From assembly GCF_003054195.1 (NCBI RefSeq), contig NZ_QBKP01000007.1:1-64000 (forward strand): 64,000 nucleotides of DNA, given 5' to 3'. Under the pieces are notes generated by a model that was given only the letters and a program-made list of their open reading frames with translations, did no database searches and was not told where the DNA came from. Positions 8,166 to 16,847 of this stretch are shown here, one piece after another. This DNA comes from Gemmobacter caeni. GTDB lineage: Bacteria; Pseudomonadota; Alphaproteobacteria; Rhodobacterales; Rhodobacteraceae. Within the stretch, counting starts at the first letter, position 1; each line of letters opens with the position of its first letter. The position numbers and the translations under genes were made by a program.

Positions 8166-9107
8166 ATGCAGACACCCCTGTCCCGCCACCTGCAAAGGAT
8201 CGAGGTGGCGCTTGCCAACGGGCAGGCGGCCCGATCCGCCATCGCGGCCTCCTGGGCGCGGTCGGCGCATCTGCACGGGCTGGACCCGACCCGCCGCCAT
8301 GCGGTGCCCCGCCTGACACAGGCCGAGCTGGCGGAGGCCCGTGACCGGCTCGGGCCGCTGCCGCTGCTGGCCGCGCCGCATCTGGACCGGCTGTTCCAGA
8401 TCGTCGGCGGTCTTGGCGCCTGCGTCGTGCTGGCCGATGCCGAAGGCGTGGCGCTGGACCGGCGCGGCAATCCGGGCGATGACCGCGATTTTGCCGACTC
8501 CGGTCTCTGGACCGGCGCCAACTGGTCCGAAGCGGAGCTGGGCACCAATGGCATCGGCACCTGTCTGGCCGAGGGGCGGGCAGTGACCATTCACCGTGAT
8601 CAGCATTTTCTGGCCCATAACACCGGCCTGTCCTGTTCCTCCGCCCCCGTGCATGATGCGCAGGGACGGCTGGCGGCGGTGATCGACGTTTCCACCGCCC
8701 GCGCCGACTTGCCCGAGGCGGTGGCTTCGCTGATTGCCCATACCGTTTGCGATACGGCCCGGAAGATGGAGACGGATCTGTTCCGTGATCATTTCCCCCG
8801 CGCGCGCTTGGTGCTGGTGCCGGGCCTGGATCAGGGGCAGGGGGCGGTGCTGGCGGTGGATGCCGACGATCTGGTGATCGGCGCCACCCGAGCGGCGCGC
8901 ACCCATCTGGGGCTGAGGGGCGATCTGTCTGCCACGCCGCGCCCGCTGGCTGATCTGGTGCAGCTGGAAGCGCATGAACGGCTGGAAGATGCCGAGCGCG
9001 CCGTGCTGAACCGGGCAATGGCGCGTGCCTCGGGCAATGTTTCCGCCGCCGCCCGTGCGCTGGGGCTGAGCCGCGCGACCATGCACCGCAAGCTGGGCCG
9101 GACCTGA
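8166..9107 (+). CDS. AcoR-like GAF/Fis-type regulator lacking the AAA+ domain
   Basis: 313 residues, starting at an ATG preceded by CGGAGGAC. The N-terminal half is an AcoR-type GAF sensor (ELGTNGIGTCLAEGRAVTIH, then HNTGLSCSSAPVHDAQGRLA). The C-terminus is a Fis-type HTH (NVSAAARALGLSRATMHRKL). Full-length AcoR-family sigma-54 activators have about 620-670 residues with an AAA+ ATPase between these domains. Here the GAF region runs almost directly into the HTH and no Walker motif is present, so it cannot remodel sigma-54 holoenzyme. It lies 135 bp upstream of an AcoD/ExaC-like aldehyde dehydrogenase, with a large palindrome between, and is probably a direct sigma-70-type regulator of that gene. 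Confidence 0.8.
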   Translation: MQTPLSRHLQRIEVALANGQAARSAIAASWARSAHLHGLDPTRRHAVPRLTQAELAEARDRLGPLPLLAAPHLDRLFQIVGGLGACVVLADAEGVALDRRGNPGDDRDFADSGLWTGANWSEAELGTNGIGTCLAEGRAVTIHRDQHFLAHNTGLSCSSAPVHDAQGRLAAVIDVSTARADLPEAVASLIAHTVCDTARKMETDLFRDHFPRARLVLVPGLDQGQGAVLAVDADDLVIGATRAARTHLGLRGDLSATPRPLADLVQLEAHERLEDAERAVLNRAMARASGNVSAAARALGLSRATMHRKLGRT

Positions 9108-9120
9108 GATTTCCGCGCCC

Positions 9121-9146
9121 CGACTGTCTCAAACCTGAGACAGTCG
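9121..9146. promoter_or_regulatory. Perfect 11-bp-arm palindrome upstream of the aldehyde dehydrogenase gene
   Basis: CGACTGTCTCA (9121-9131) and TGAGACAGTCG (9136-9146) are exact reverse complements separated by AACC. The core TGTCTCA-N4-TGAGACA resembles binding sites of AcoR-type activators. There is no T-run after it, so a simple terminator is less likely. It lies 96 bp before the aldehyde dehydrogenase start and is the best candidate operator for the adjacent GAF/Fis regulator. Confidence 0.6.
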
Positions 9147-9242
9147 GGCGGCGCGAACCTTCGTGCCCCCGGTGACCGACTCATCCCCAGACCCCATGCT
9201 TTCCCCATGGCCGCAAGGAGGCGGCTTCGGAGGAGGAACAGC

Positions 9243-10763
9243 ATGAACCAGATGACACAGGCCGATTTCCGCACGGTCTCGCCCTTCAAATCCCGCTATG
9301 ACAATTTCATCGGCGGACGTTTCGTGCCCCCGGTGGCGGGGCGCTACATGGACAATATCACCCCGATCACCGGCGCGAAGGTCTGCGAAGTGGCCCGTTC
9401 GGATGCCGCCGACGTGAATGCCGCGCTGGACGCCGCCCATGCCGCGAAAGACGCCTGGGGCAAGACCTCGGCCGCGCATCGGTCAAACATCCTGCTGAAG
9501 ATCGCGGATGTGATGGAAGCCAACCTTGATTTGCTGGCCGCGGCCGAAACCTGGGACAACGGCAAGCCGATCCGCGAGACGACCTTTGCCGACATTCCGC
9601 TGTCGATCGACCATTTCCGTTACTTTGCCGGTGTCCTGCGCAGCCAGGAAGGCACCATGTCGGAAATCGACCATGACACCGTGGCCTATCACTTCCACGA
9701 GCCGCTGGGCGTCGTCGGTCAGATCATCCCGTGGAACTTCTCGATCCTGATGGCGGCGTGGAAGCTGGCCCCCGCGCTGGCCGCCGGCAACTGCATCGTG
9801 ATGAAGCCCGCCGAACAGACCCCGGCGGCCATTCTGGTGCTCGCCGAACTGATCGCCGATCTGCTGCCGCCGGGCGTGCTGAACATCGTGAACGGCTATG
9901 GTGCCGAAGCGGGCGACGCGCTGGCGCGGTCGAACCGCATCGCCAAGATCGCCTTCACCGGTTCGACGGCCACGGGCCGCAAGATCATGGAAGCGGCGAC
10001 GGTGAACCTGATCCCGGTGACGCTGGAACTGGGCGGCAAGTCGCCCAACATCTTCTTCAGCGATGTGATGGCCGAGGATGATGCCTTCCTTGACAAGGCG
10101 GTCGAAGGCTTTGTGCTGTTTGCCTTCAACCAGGGTGAAGTCTGCACCTGCCCATCGCGCGCGCTGATCCAGGAAGACATCTACGAGGAATTCATTGCCC
10201 GCTGCATCGCCCGCGTGAAGGCGATCAAGCAGGGCGACCCGCGCGACATGGCCACCATGGTGGGCGCGCAGGCCTCGCGGATGCAGCATGACAAGATCAT
10301 GTCCTACCTGCAAATCGGCCGTGATGAAGGCGCCGAGGTGCTGGTGGGTGGCGATGCCGCGCGCTTCAACGGCGATCTGGCGGAAGGTTTCTACATCCAG
10401 CCGACCATCCTGAAGGGCCACAACAAGATGCGGGTGTTCCAGGAAGAAATCTTTGGCCCCGTCGTCAGCGTGACCACCTTCAGGAACGAGGCTGAGGCGC
10501 TGGCCATCGCCAATGACACGATGTATGGCCTCGGCGCCGGTGTGTGGACCCGTGACGGCACCCGCGCCTATCGCTTTGGCCGCGCCATCGAGGCAGGCCG
10601 CGTCTGGGTGAACAACTACCACGCCTATCCGGCCCATGCAGCCTTCGGTGGCTACAAGCAGTCGGGCATCGGGCGCGAAACGCACAAGATGATGCTGGAC
10701 CATTATCAGCAGACCAAGAACATGCTGGTCAGCTACAACCCCAACAAGCTGGGCTTCTTCTGA
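9243..10763 (+). CDS. NAD-dependent aldehyde dehydrogenase (AcoD/ExaC type)
   Basis: 506 residues, the usual length of the AcoD/ExaC acetaldehyde dehydrogenase group; the ATG at 9243 follows GGAGGA. Family blocks are visible: [20 protein letters not shown] (NAD site), [12 protein letters not shown], the general-base region [14 protein letters not shown], and the catalytic cysteine within [14 protein letters not shown], characteristic of this subgroup. The enzyme oxidises short-chain aldehydes to acids and often works after alcohol dehydrogenases, including PQQ-dependent ones; the pqq operon is directly downstream on the other strand. A strong terminator closes the gene, and the upstream palindrome suggests control by the GAF/Fis protein. 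Confidence 0.92.
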   Translation: MNQMTQADFRTVSPFKSRYDNFIGGRFVPPVAGRYMDNITPITGAKVCEVARSDAADVNAALDAAHAAKDAWGKTSAAHRSNILLKIADVMEANLDLLAAAETWDNGKPIRETTFADIPLSIDHFRYFAGVLRSQEGTMSEIDHDTVAYHFHEPLGVVGQIIPWNFSILMAAWKLAPALAAGNCIVMKPAEQTPAAILVLAELIADLLPPGVLNIVNGYGAEAGDALARSNRIAKIAFTGSTATGRKIMEAATVNLIPVTLELGGKSPNIFFSDVMAEDDAFLDKAVEGFVLFAFNQGEVCTCPSRALIQEDIYEEFIARCIARVKAIKQGDPRDMATMVGAQASRMQHDKIMSYLQIGRDEGAEVLVGGDAARFNGDLAEGFYIQPTILKGHNKMRVFQEEIFGPVVSVTTFRNEAEALAIANDTMYGLGAGVWTRDGTRAYRFGRAIEAGRVWVNNYHAYPAHAAFGGYKQSGIGRETHKMMLDHYQQTKNMLVSYNPNKLGFF

Positions 10764-10811
10764 GGTCTTCATGGCACGCAGGGTTGCCCCGCGTGCCACA
10801 GCCATGACGGA

Positions 10812-10839
10812 AACGGGCGCAGTTGTGCGCCCGTTTTTT
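10812..10839 (+). terminator. Rho-independent terminator after the aldehyde dehydrogenase gene
   Basis: The arms AACGGGCGCA (10812-10821) and TGCGCCCGTT (10826-10835) pair perfectly around the loop GTTG, and a T-run continues to 10839. It lies about 50 bp after the aldehyde dehydrogenase stop. The remaining spacer to pqqE (10840-10976) shows nothing else recognisable. Confidence 0.9.
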
Positions 10840-10976
10840 CATTTGCATGTTTGTGTTCAGTATCGTTCCCGCCTTCCGGGCGTCAGACAGGCCAGCGGCA
10901 CCGCGCTGCGAGATATTCCTGCGCATTGTTTCCAGATGAACGGGGTGAAGCGGATCTGCTCTCGGGCACTGACGCG

Positions 10977-12062
10977 CTAGCGCCGATAGGTGAAATCGGT
11001 GGTTTCCAGTGGCCGGTCATCCGCCTCGGCCAGCAGCCGGTCCACCAGCCCCCGGTGCGGCGAATGGCGGCAGACCGGATCAGCCGCGCGGGCATCTCCT
11101 GCCAGCGCCATCGCCTGACAGCGACATCCCCCGAAATCCCGGTCCCGCCGCGCGCAGCCCTGACAGATGTCCGGCAGGTAATCGGTGCCGCGGAAAGCCA
11201 TGAAAGCGTCACTGCGGTACCAGATATCAGCCAGCGGCAGGTCGGTCACCTTCGGGAAGCTGAGACCCGGAATCGTCTGCGCCGCATGGCAGGGCAGCAC
11301 CGTCCCGTCGGGCGCGATGTTCAGACCCGTAGACCCCCAGCCGCCCATGCAGGCCTTGGGATAATCGGCATAATAATCGGGCGGCACGAAGTCGATCTGC
11401 ATGCGGCCCTTATAGGTGTCGCGTGCAGCCTCCACCGTGACCTTGGCGGCCGCGACCTGTGCGCGGCTGGGTTGCAGGGCGGTGCGGTTCTTCAGCGCCC
11501 AGCCATAGAACTGCACACAGGCGACCTCGATCCGCCGGGCGCCAAGCTCGGCCGCCAGCGCAATCGCCTGCGGCAACTGGTCCAGATTGTGCCGGTGCAT
11601 CACCGCATTCACCGTCAGCGGCAGGCCGCGCCGGGCGATGCTGTGCGCCACCGCCATCTTGCGGTCAAATCCGCCGGCATAGCCGCCGATCCGGTCCGCC
11701 ACCGCATCACTGACCCCTTGCAGCGACAGTTGCACATGATCGAGGCCGCGCGCCTCCAGCGCATCCAGCCGCGCCTCGGTCAGCCCGATGCCAGAGGTGA
11801 TGAGGTTGACGTAAAGACCCGCCTCGCGCGCCGCGCCCACCAGATCAGCCAGATCGCGGCGCGCGGCGGGTTCGCCCCCGGAAAGGTGCAGTTGCAACAC
11901 GCCAAGATCCGCGGCCTGACGGAAGATGCCTGCCCAGACCTCGGTTGGCAGTTCTCCATCGGATTTCAGCAATTCCAGAGGGTTGGAGCAATAAGGGCAG
12001 GCGAGCGGGCAGCGATGCGTCAACTCGGCCAGCATGGAGATCGGCGGAGGAATGGCGCTCAT
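10977..12062 (-). CDS. pqqE: PqqA peptide cyclase, radical SAM enzyme PqqE
   Basis: 361 residues, typical length. The radical SAM cluster motif is C18-x3-C22-x2-C25 (HRCPLACPYCSNP), followed by a GGEP motif (LHLSGGEPAARRDL). The C-terminal SPASM-like cysteines are visible (LPCHAAQTIPG; ICQGCARRDRDFGGCRCQA). PqqE forms the carbon-carbon bond between the Glu and Tyr of PqqA, the first step in making pyrroloquinoline quinone, working with the chaperone PqqD. It overlaps pqqD by 4 bases and is the last gene of the pqqABCDE operon. Confidence 0.96.
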   Translation of the reverse strand: MSAIPPPISMLAELTHRCPLACPYCSNPLELLKSDGELPTEVWAGIFRQAADLGVLQLHLSGGEPAARRDLADLVGAAREAGLYVNLITSGIGLTEARLDALEARGLDHVQLSLQGVSDAVADRIGGYAGGFDRKMAVAHSIARRGLPLTVNAVMHRHNLDQLPQAIALAAELGARRIEVACVQFYGWALKNRTALQPSRAQVAAAKVTVEAARDTYKGRMQIDFVPPDYYADYPKACMGGWGSTGLNIAPDGTVLPCHAAQTIPGLSFPKVTDLPLADIWYRSDAFMAFRGTDYLPDICQGCARRDRDFGGCRCQAMALAGDARAADPVCRHSPHRGLVDRLLAEADDRPLETTDFTYRR

Positions 12063-12334
12063 GGCAACAGATCCACCAGCCGCCGGTCCCGCAGATCGCT
12101 CAGGAACTCATGCACATCCCCGGCAATCTCGGCCTCGGGCGCGGCAAAGCGCGCGGCCAGACGGGTGACGATCTGGCTTTCGCGGCTGCAGTTGTCGACT
12201 TCGGTCAGGATGGCGTGGGCAATGTCATCCAGCATCAGCGCCCGTTCCGGCCCCAGAAGGACGGGCCGTCCCCGCACGCGGTCGTCATGCAGCCGAACCC
12301 CGCGCGGCAGCAGTACCAGCGGGTCGGCGCTCAT
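12059..12334 (-). CDS. pqqD: PQQ biosynthesis peptide chaperone PqqD
   Basis: 91 residues, normal for PqqD. The sequence PLVLLPRGVRLHDDRVRGRP and the segment around ILTEVDNCSRESQIVTRLAA match the winged-helix-like RRE fold that binds the PqqA leader and presents it to PqqE. ATG and stop overlaps of 4 bases with both pqqC and pqqE indicate translational coupling. Confidence 0.93.
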   Translation of the reverse strand: MSADPLVLLPRGVRLHDDRVRGRPVLLGPERALMLDDIAHAILTEVDNCSRESQIVTRLAARFAAPEAEIAGDVHEFLSDLRDRRLVDLLP

Positions 12335-13074
12335 CGCAACTGTCCCTCACCGGGGCGCCAGGCGCCGGGCGGGATGCTGCCCTCGACATAGCCATGCCAA
12401 AGCGCATCAAGCTGTGCCCAAAGCACCTCGGTCTTGAAGGTCAGTGCGGCGGCGGCAGCCTCCTGATCGGCGCGGCTGGTGGCGTGATCCAGAACCCAGC
12501 GCAGGGTGAAGGCCACGTCCTTCGGCGCCTCGGTCAGACGGTGGCGGAAATAGGCAGTGGTTTCGGGATTGGCGAAGGGGTAATGCGCCAGCAACCCTTC
12601 GATCCGCTGGCCGTGGATGGCTGGTGCGAACAGTTCCGTCAGTGACGAGGCCATGGCCGCGATCAGCGGCTCGTCCCGCACGAAACGCACATAGGCATCC
12701 ACCGCGAAGCGCGTGGCGGGCATCACGCCGCGCCCCGAGGCGACGTAATCAGGGTCCAGCCCCACCCCCTCGGCCAGTTTCAGCCAGCGCCGGATGCCGC
12801 CGCCCTCAGCTTCGCCACCATCGTGATCCTCGATCCGGCTGCGCCAGATGCGGCGCAACTGCGGGTCGGTGCAGCGCGACATGAAGGCCGCGTCTTTCAT
12901 CGGAATGCGCGACTGGTAATACCAGCGGTTGATGACCCAGGCCTGCACCTCGTCCATCGAGCATTGGCCGCCATGCAGGCGATGATGGAACGGGTGGCGG
13001 TCGTGATAGCGTTCGGCGCCGATCTGGCGCAGACGGGCTTCGAAGGCCTGCGGGTTCGGGCTCTGGTCGGTCAT
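12331..13074 (-). CDS. pqqC: Pyrroloquinoline-quinone synthase PqqC
   Basis: 247 residues from the ATG at 13074, which overlaps the pqqB stop by 4 bases; the upstream in-frame start at 13110 lies within pqqB and is not needed. Conserved blocks include YHDRHPFHHRLHGGQCSMDE, NRWYYQSRIPMKDAA and the acidic/His-rich IEDHDGGEAEGGGIRRWL. This cofactor-less oxidase carries out the final ring closure and eight-electron oxidation to PQQ. It is the third gene of the operon. Confidence 0.96.
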   Translation of the reverse strand: MTDQSPNPQAFEARLRQIGAERYHDRHPFHHRLHGGQCSMDEVQAWVINRWYYQSRIPMKDAAFMSRCTDPQLRRIWRSRIEDHDGGEAEGGGIRRWLKLAEGVGLDPDYVASGRGVMPATRFAVDAYVRFVRDEPLIAAMASSLTELFAPAIHGQRIEGLLAHYPFANPETTAYFRHRLTEAPKDVAFTLRWVLDHATSRADQEAAAAALTFKTEVLWAQLDALWHGYVEGSIPPGAWRPGEGQLR

Positions 13075-13958
13075 GGGCGGATCTCCTCCTGATCCTGAAC
13101 GATCTCCCACCCGGCGGCACGCAGGGCGGTGCGTTCGGCACTGGCGGGGTCGAGCGCGGGATTGGTGTTGTTCACATGAATGTAGCGGCGCAGCGCCCGC
13201 AGCCCGGCCAGCCGTGCCAGACTGCCCGAGGGGCCGGACATTGCGATATGGCCCATCCGCGCGCCGGTTTTGGCGCCGGTGCCGCTGGCGGGCATTTCGT
13301 CATCACGCCAGACGGTGCCGTCGAAGAACAGCAGATCGGCGTCGGCCAATTGTGCGACCAGATCGTCGGTCACTTCGGCGCAGCCGGGGATGTAGTGAAA
13401 CACGCGGTCTTTGGCTTCGATCCGCAGGCCGATGGTCTGTTCGCCCAGCATCCGGGTATTGGGCGCAGCCCCCTCCAGATATAATGCGACCTTGCCGGGC
13501 ACAGGATAGGCGGTGACCTGCAGGCCGGGCAGGGGCTCGAATGGCTGATGCAGTGCGATGGTGCGCGGGATCACCAGCGTTGGGTCCAGCACGCCAAAGA
13601 TAGGATTCGCCGCCAGATCGGCGCGGGTACCCGATGTGGCCCAGAGGTCAAACCCGGTCTTTTCGCGCAGTGTCAGCAGACCCGCCACATGATCCACATC
13701 GGCATTGGTTACGATGACCGCCGCGATGGGTGTGTCGCGCAACCCGCGCGGATGCAGCGGCGGCGCGGCAGCCAGTTGCGCGCGCAGGTCGGGCGAGGCA
13801 TTCAGGACGATCCAGCGGTCGCCGTCCGGGGAAACGGCGACCGAGGACTGCGTCATTTCCGGGATCGCGCCCGCCCGGGCAAGGGCACAGTTGCGGCAGC
13901 CGCAGTTCCATTGCGGCAGCCCGCCACCAGCCCCCGCGCCGAGCGTCCGGACGATCAT
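13071..13958 (-). CDS. pqqB: PQQ biosynthesis protein PqqB (metallo-beta-lactamase fold)
   Basis: 295 residues. The N-terminus (GAGAGGGLPQWNCGCRNCAL) with its conserved cysteines and the NADVDHVAGLLTLRE segment are diagnostic of PqqB, a metallo-beta-lactamase-fold protein proposed to hydroxylate the PqqA-derived tyrosine. It starts 7 bases after the pqqA stop and overlaps pqqC by 4 bases. Confidence 0.95.
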   Translation of the reverse strand: MIVRTLGAGAGGGLPQWNCGCRNCALARAGAIPEMTQSSVAVSPDGDRWIVLNASPDLRAQLAAAPPLHPRGLRDTPIAAVIVTNADVDHVAGLLTLREKTGFDLWATSGTRADLAANPIFGVLDPTLVIPRTIALHQPFEPLPGLQVTAYPVPGKVALYLEGAAPNTRMLGEQTIGLRIEAKDRVFHYIPGCAEVTDDLVAQLADADLLFFDGTVWRDDEMPASGTGAKTGARMGHIAMSGPSGSLARLAGLRALRRYIHVNNTNPALDPASAERTALRAAGWEIVQDQEEIRP

Positions 13959-13965
13959 CGCCGGG

Positions 13966-14067
13966 TCAGATCACGTCGTCGGAACGACGGTCATCCTCGG
14001 CGGGACCGTACATGTTGATCTCCATGCCGCAGGCAACTTCCTTCAGGGTCGGTTTCTTCCAGGCCAT
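13966..14067 (-). CDS. pqqA: PQQ precursor peptide PqqA
   Basis: A 33-codon gene: MAWKKPTLKEVACGMEINMY, then GPAEDDRRSDDVI and stop. The core Glu16 and Tyr20 are separated by three residues (E-I-N-M-Y), as in all PqqA precursors; these two side chains become the PQQ backbone. The ATG at 14067 is preceded on the minus strand by a strong AGGAGG. It lies directly upstream of pqqB and opens the operon. C13 within the ACGMEINMY stretch is also usual. Confidence 0.95.
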   Translation of the reverse strand: MAWKKPTLKEVACGMEINMYGPAEDDRRSDDVI

Positions 14068-14181
14068 GTCATCCTCCTCTGTGCCGATGGCTGACCAAGG
14101 CTAGCAGAGTGCCCGAACCGTGCCATTCCACTTTGGTCTTGGATCGGCTGACAGGTGCCCGGTGCCGGGGCGGCATGGCAA

Positions 14182-14217
14182 GGCAAGCCGGCACCCCAAA
14201 GGGTGAACCGGCTTGCC
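14182..14217 (-). terminator. Large hairpin between the GMC gene and pqqA
   Basis: GGCAAGCCGG (14182-14191) pairs with CCGGCTTGCC (14208-14217), and inside it CACCC pairs with GGGTG around CAAA. It lies just beyond the stop of the GMC oxidoreductase gene and upstream of pqqA on the same strand. No long T-run follows, so it may be a rho-assisted terminator or mRNA-stabilising hairpin. The rest of 14068-14265 probably contains the pqqA promoter, but no convincing hexamers were seen. Confidence 0.5.
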
Positions 14218-14265
14218 CGCGCCCCTTCCGCCACTGGACAGGCGGAAGAGGATGGCTGTGCTGAC

Positions 14266-15837
14266 CTACAGGTTCTGCCGCGACAGTTCCGCCGCGATGT
14301 GGTCTGCCTGCCGGATTGCGAGGGCGACGATAGTCAGCGTCGGGTTTTCCGCCGCGCCGGTGGTGAACTGGCTGCCATCCGAGATGAACAGGTTCGCGAT
14401 GTCATGGGTCTGGCCATGACGGTTCACCACACCGTCGCGCGCATGTTCCGACATCCGGTTGGTGCCAAGGTTATGCGTGGACGGATAGGGCGGTGTCGGG
14501 AAGGTGCGGGTGGCGCCGGCGGCACGATAGATCGCCTCGCCCTGCCGGTAGGCATGACTGCGCATCGCGATGTCATTCGGGTGATCATCGAAATGCACAT
14601 TGGGTGCGGGCAGACCATATTGGTCCTTCACCGTCGAGGACAGCGTGATGCGGTTGGTTTCCTGCGGCATGTCCTCGCCGACAATCCACATTCCCGCCAT
14701 CCGTTCGTAATCATCCATGGCCGAGGTGAAGCCACGCCCCCAGCCGCCCGGATCGAGGAAGGCCGCCATGAAGGGCAGGCCAAGCGACAGGGTTTCCAGT
14801 TCGTAGCCGCCGACGAAACCGCGCGACGGGTCGAACCGGGCCTCGTCCTGCACGATCCCCGCCATGGTGGTGCCACGCCACATCCGCACCGGCTTTTCGA
14901 ACACGCCATAGACCGATCCGGTGACATGGCGCATGTAGTTGCGCCCGACCTGACCCGAGGAATTGGCAAGACCATCCGGGAACATCTCGGAGGCGGAGTT
15001 CAGCAGCAGACGCGGGCTTTCGATGGAATTGCCCGCAACGCAGACCACGCGCGCCTTCTGGAAATGCTGGTTGCCCTCCTTGTCGGCATAAAGCGCGCCG
15101 GTGACGCGGCCTTTTTCATCATGTTCGATGCGCAGCACCTGCGCATTGGACCGCACCTCTAGATTGCCGGTGGCCTCGCCCTTCGGGATATCGGTATAGG
15201 CGGCCGACCATTTCGCGCCCCATTTGCAGCCCTGAAAGCAGAAGCCGGTCTGCTGGCAGGCCGGGCGGTCATCATTCTCGACCGAGTTGATGGCCATGCG
15301 CCCGGTGGAGACCTCCTTGTAACCCAGGGCAAGCGCGCCCTTTTCCAGCACCTTGTAATTGTTGTTGCCGGGCAGGCCGGGGAAATTGCCGGTGCGGGTC
15401 ACGCCCAGCTTGGCCTCGGCTTTTTCATACCAGGGCGCCATTTCCTCGGCGTCGATCGGCCAGTCCAGCAGATTGGCGCCCGCGACATGGCCATAGGTGG
15501 TGCGGGCCTTCCATTCATGCGGACGAAACCGCAGCGAGGCCCCGGCCCAGTGGATCGTGGTGCCACCGACAGCCTTGACGATCCAGGCGGGCAGGCCCGA
15601 GAAATCCTGTGCCACGCGCCAGTCACCCGAAGTGGTCCGCGCATCGAGCCATGACAGCTGGCCGAAAGCATCCCATTCGTCATTGATGTAATCCTCGGGA
15701 AGATAGCGCCCGCCCGCTTCCAGCGCCACCACCTTGACGCCCTTTTGCGCCAGTTCGTTGGCCAGCACCCCGCCGCCTGCGCCGGTGCCGATGATCAGGA
15801 CGACCGAGTCGTCATTCAGGTCGAATTTCGCAACCAT
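14266..15837 (-). CDS. GMC-family FAD-dependent alcohol/sugar dehydrogenase, large subunit
   Basis: 523 residues from the ATG at 15837. The FAD motif is VVLIIGTGAGGGVLANELAQ (about residues 12-31), followed by GMC blocks VGGTTIHWAGASLRF, NSIESPRLLLNSAS and the C-terminal HNLGTNRMS...SDGSQFTTGAAENPTLTI, which carries the active-site region. It resembles the large subunits of gluconate 2-dehydrogenase and related membrane dehydrogenases. It has no signal peptide of its own; the small-subunit gene 13 bp upstream encodes a Tat signal, so the pair is probably folded in the cytoplasm and exported together. No cytochrome c subunit gene is adjacent. Substrate unknown; alcohols, polyols or sugars are possible. 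Confidence 0.87.
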   Translation of the reverse strand: MVAKFDLNDDSVVLIIGTGAGGGVLANELAQKGVKVVALEAGGRYLPEDYINDEWDAFGQLSWLDARTTSGDWRVAQDFSGLPAWIVKAVGGTTIHWAGASLRFRPHEWKARTTYGHVAGANLLDWPIDAEEMAPWYEKAEAKLGVTRTGNFPGLPGNNNYKVLEKGALALGYKEVSTGRMAINSVENDDRPACQQTGFCFQGCKWGAKWSAAYTDIPKGEATGNLEVRSNAQVLRIEHDEKGRVTGALYADKEGNQHFQKARVVCVAGNSIESPRLLLNSASEMFPDGLANSSGQVGRNYMRHVTGSVYGVFEKPVRMWRGTTMAGIVQDEARFDPSRGFVGGYELETLSLGLPFMAAFLDPGGWGRGFTSAMDDYERMAGMWIVGEDMPQETNRITLSSTVKDQYGLPAPNVHFDDHPNDIAMRSHAYRQGEAIYRAAGATRTFPTPPYPSTHNLGTNRMSEHARDGVVNRHGQTHDIANLFISDGSQFTTGAAENPTLTIVALAIRQADHIAAELSRQNL

Positions 15838-15850
15838 GGTCCTGTTCTCC

Positions 15851-16375
15851 TTACAGCCAGTCGATGTCGTCGAAGCCACGGTCGATGTAGCCGCCCTGGC
15901 TGAAGGACTCGCCTTCATAGCCGAACAGCGGCCACAGCTCTTTCTGGTTGTAGAGCCCGGTCACCAGCCCGCCCCGGATCTTCTGGAAGAAGGCGGATTT
16001 CTCCATCCCGCGCAGCAGGGCCACGCGGTCATCCTCCCATGCGGCATCCAGATAGCTGGCATGGCCCGCCCCCTGTGCTGCGGCATTCAGCGCGGCGATG
16101 CCCGCCTCGATCTCGGCCGCGGTTTCGGCGGTGTCATAGCCTTTCACCGCCGTGACATAGAAAGCATCGCCGATGTGATCATGCGGATAGATGTCGCGCG
16201 CCATGCGGATCAGCGTGGCAAGCGTTTCGGGCTTCAGTGCCGCCGCCTCATAGGCCCAGGCCGCATTCGGCGCGGCGACGAAGCCTGCGCCGACGATCAG
16301 CGTGGTGCCCGCGGCAAAGCTGCGCGCGATCAGCTGGCGGCGGGTCATCCCGCGCCAGTTCGGTTTGGTGGTCAT
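15851..16375 (-). CDS. Gluconate 2-dehydrogenase subunit 3-family protein with Tat signal
   Basis: 174 residues. The N-terminus (MTRRQLIARSFAAGTTLIVG, from residue 10) is a twin-arginine signal followed by a hydrophobic stretch and an AWA-like cleavage site near residue 40. The mature part (ETLATLIRMARDIYPHDHIG and LYNQKELWPLFGYEGESFSQ) matches the small subunit of gluconate 2-dehydrogenase-like GMC complexes. It precedes the GMC large subunit by 13 bases. The known role of this subunit is to carry the FAD subunit to the periplasm and support its maturation. Confidence 0.87.
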   Translation of the reverse strand: MTTKPNWRGMTRRQLIARSFAAGTTLIVGAGFVAAPNAAWAYEAAALKPETLATLIRMARDIYPHDHIGDAFYVTAVKGYDTAETAAEIEAGIAALNAAAQGAGHASYLDAAWEDDRVALLRGMEKSAFFQKIRGGLVTGLYNQKELWPLFGYEGESFSQGGYIDRGFDDIDWL

Positions 16376-16430
16376 GGTGTCCTCCTTGCTGTTGGCTGAG
16401 TGCCCCGCCGCTCCTCCCGGCGGGGTTGGG

Positions 16431-16826
16431 TCAAAGGTAGCGACCGCCCCGTTCCAGCACCTCGATCTGGTAGCCGTCGGGATCGGCGATGAAGAAGAAC
16501 CGCGCGATCACCTCGCCGCCGGGGGCGAAGTCGACGATTTTGCGCGGGGCATGTCCAAGGGCGGTCAGGCGGCTGTGTTCGGCAGCCACATCGGGCACCG
16601 ACACCGCCAGATGGCCGTAGCCGTCGCCAAGGTCATAGGGTTGGGTCCGGCCCTTGTTGATGGTCAGCTCCAGCTCGAAGCTGCTTTCGGCATTCGAAAG
16701 GTAGACCAGCGTGAACGTGTCGAAATCCAGCCGGGCGGCGGGTTTCAGGCCAAAGGCCTCGTCGTAGAACTTCAGCGTGCGCTCCTCGTCAAGAACGCGG
16801 ATCATGCTGTGGATGGCCTTGGCCAT
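16431..16826 (-). CDS. Glyoxalase I-like VOC-superfamily protein
   Basis: 131 residues, the length of glyoxalase I. HSMIRVLDEERTLKFYDEAF starts the first beta-alpha-beta unit and FFIADPDGYQIEVLERGGRY the last, with metal-binding His (residue 6), Glu in FELELT, His in GHLAVSV and Glu in YQIEV. This matches GloA-type lactoylglutathione lyases, which detoxify methylglyoxal. Its place between the ABC transporter genes and the GMC dehydrogenase in an alcohol/polyol cluster suggests removal of a reactive oxoaldehyde formed from the transported substrate. Another VOC activity is possible. Confidence 0.75.
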   Translation of the reverse strand: MAKAIHSMIRVLDEERTLKFYDEAFGLKPAARLDFDTFTLVYLSNAESSFELELTINKGRTQPYDLGDGYGHLAVSVPDVAAEHSRLTALGHAPRKIVDFAPGGEVIARFFFIADPDGYQIEVLERGGRYL

Positions 16827-16847
16827 GGGATGCTCCTTTCCGGTAAA

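Noticed and set aside
6579-9086. 835-codon minus-strand open frame across aspA and the GAF/Fis gene
   Set aside because: It spans two well-supported plus-strand genes and their spacer and has no recognisable domain.
9121-9146. The palindrome as a rho-independent terminator of the GAF/Fis gene
   Set aside because: No T-run follows, and the symmetric TGTCTCA/TGAGACA core fits a protein-binding site better; a terminator role is not fully excluded.
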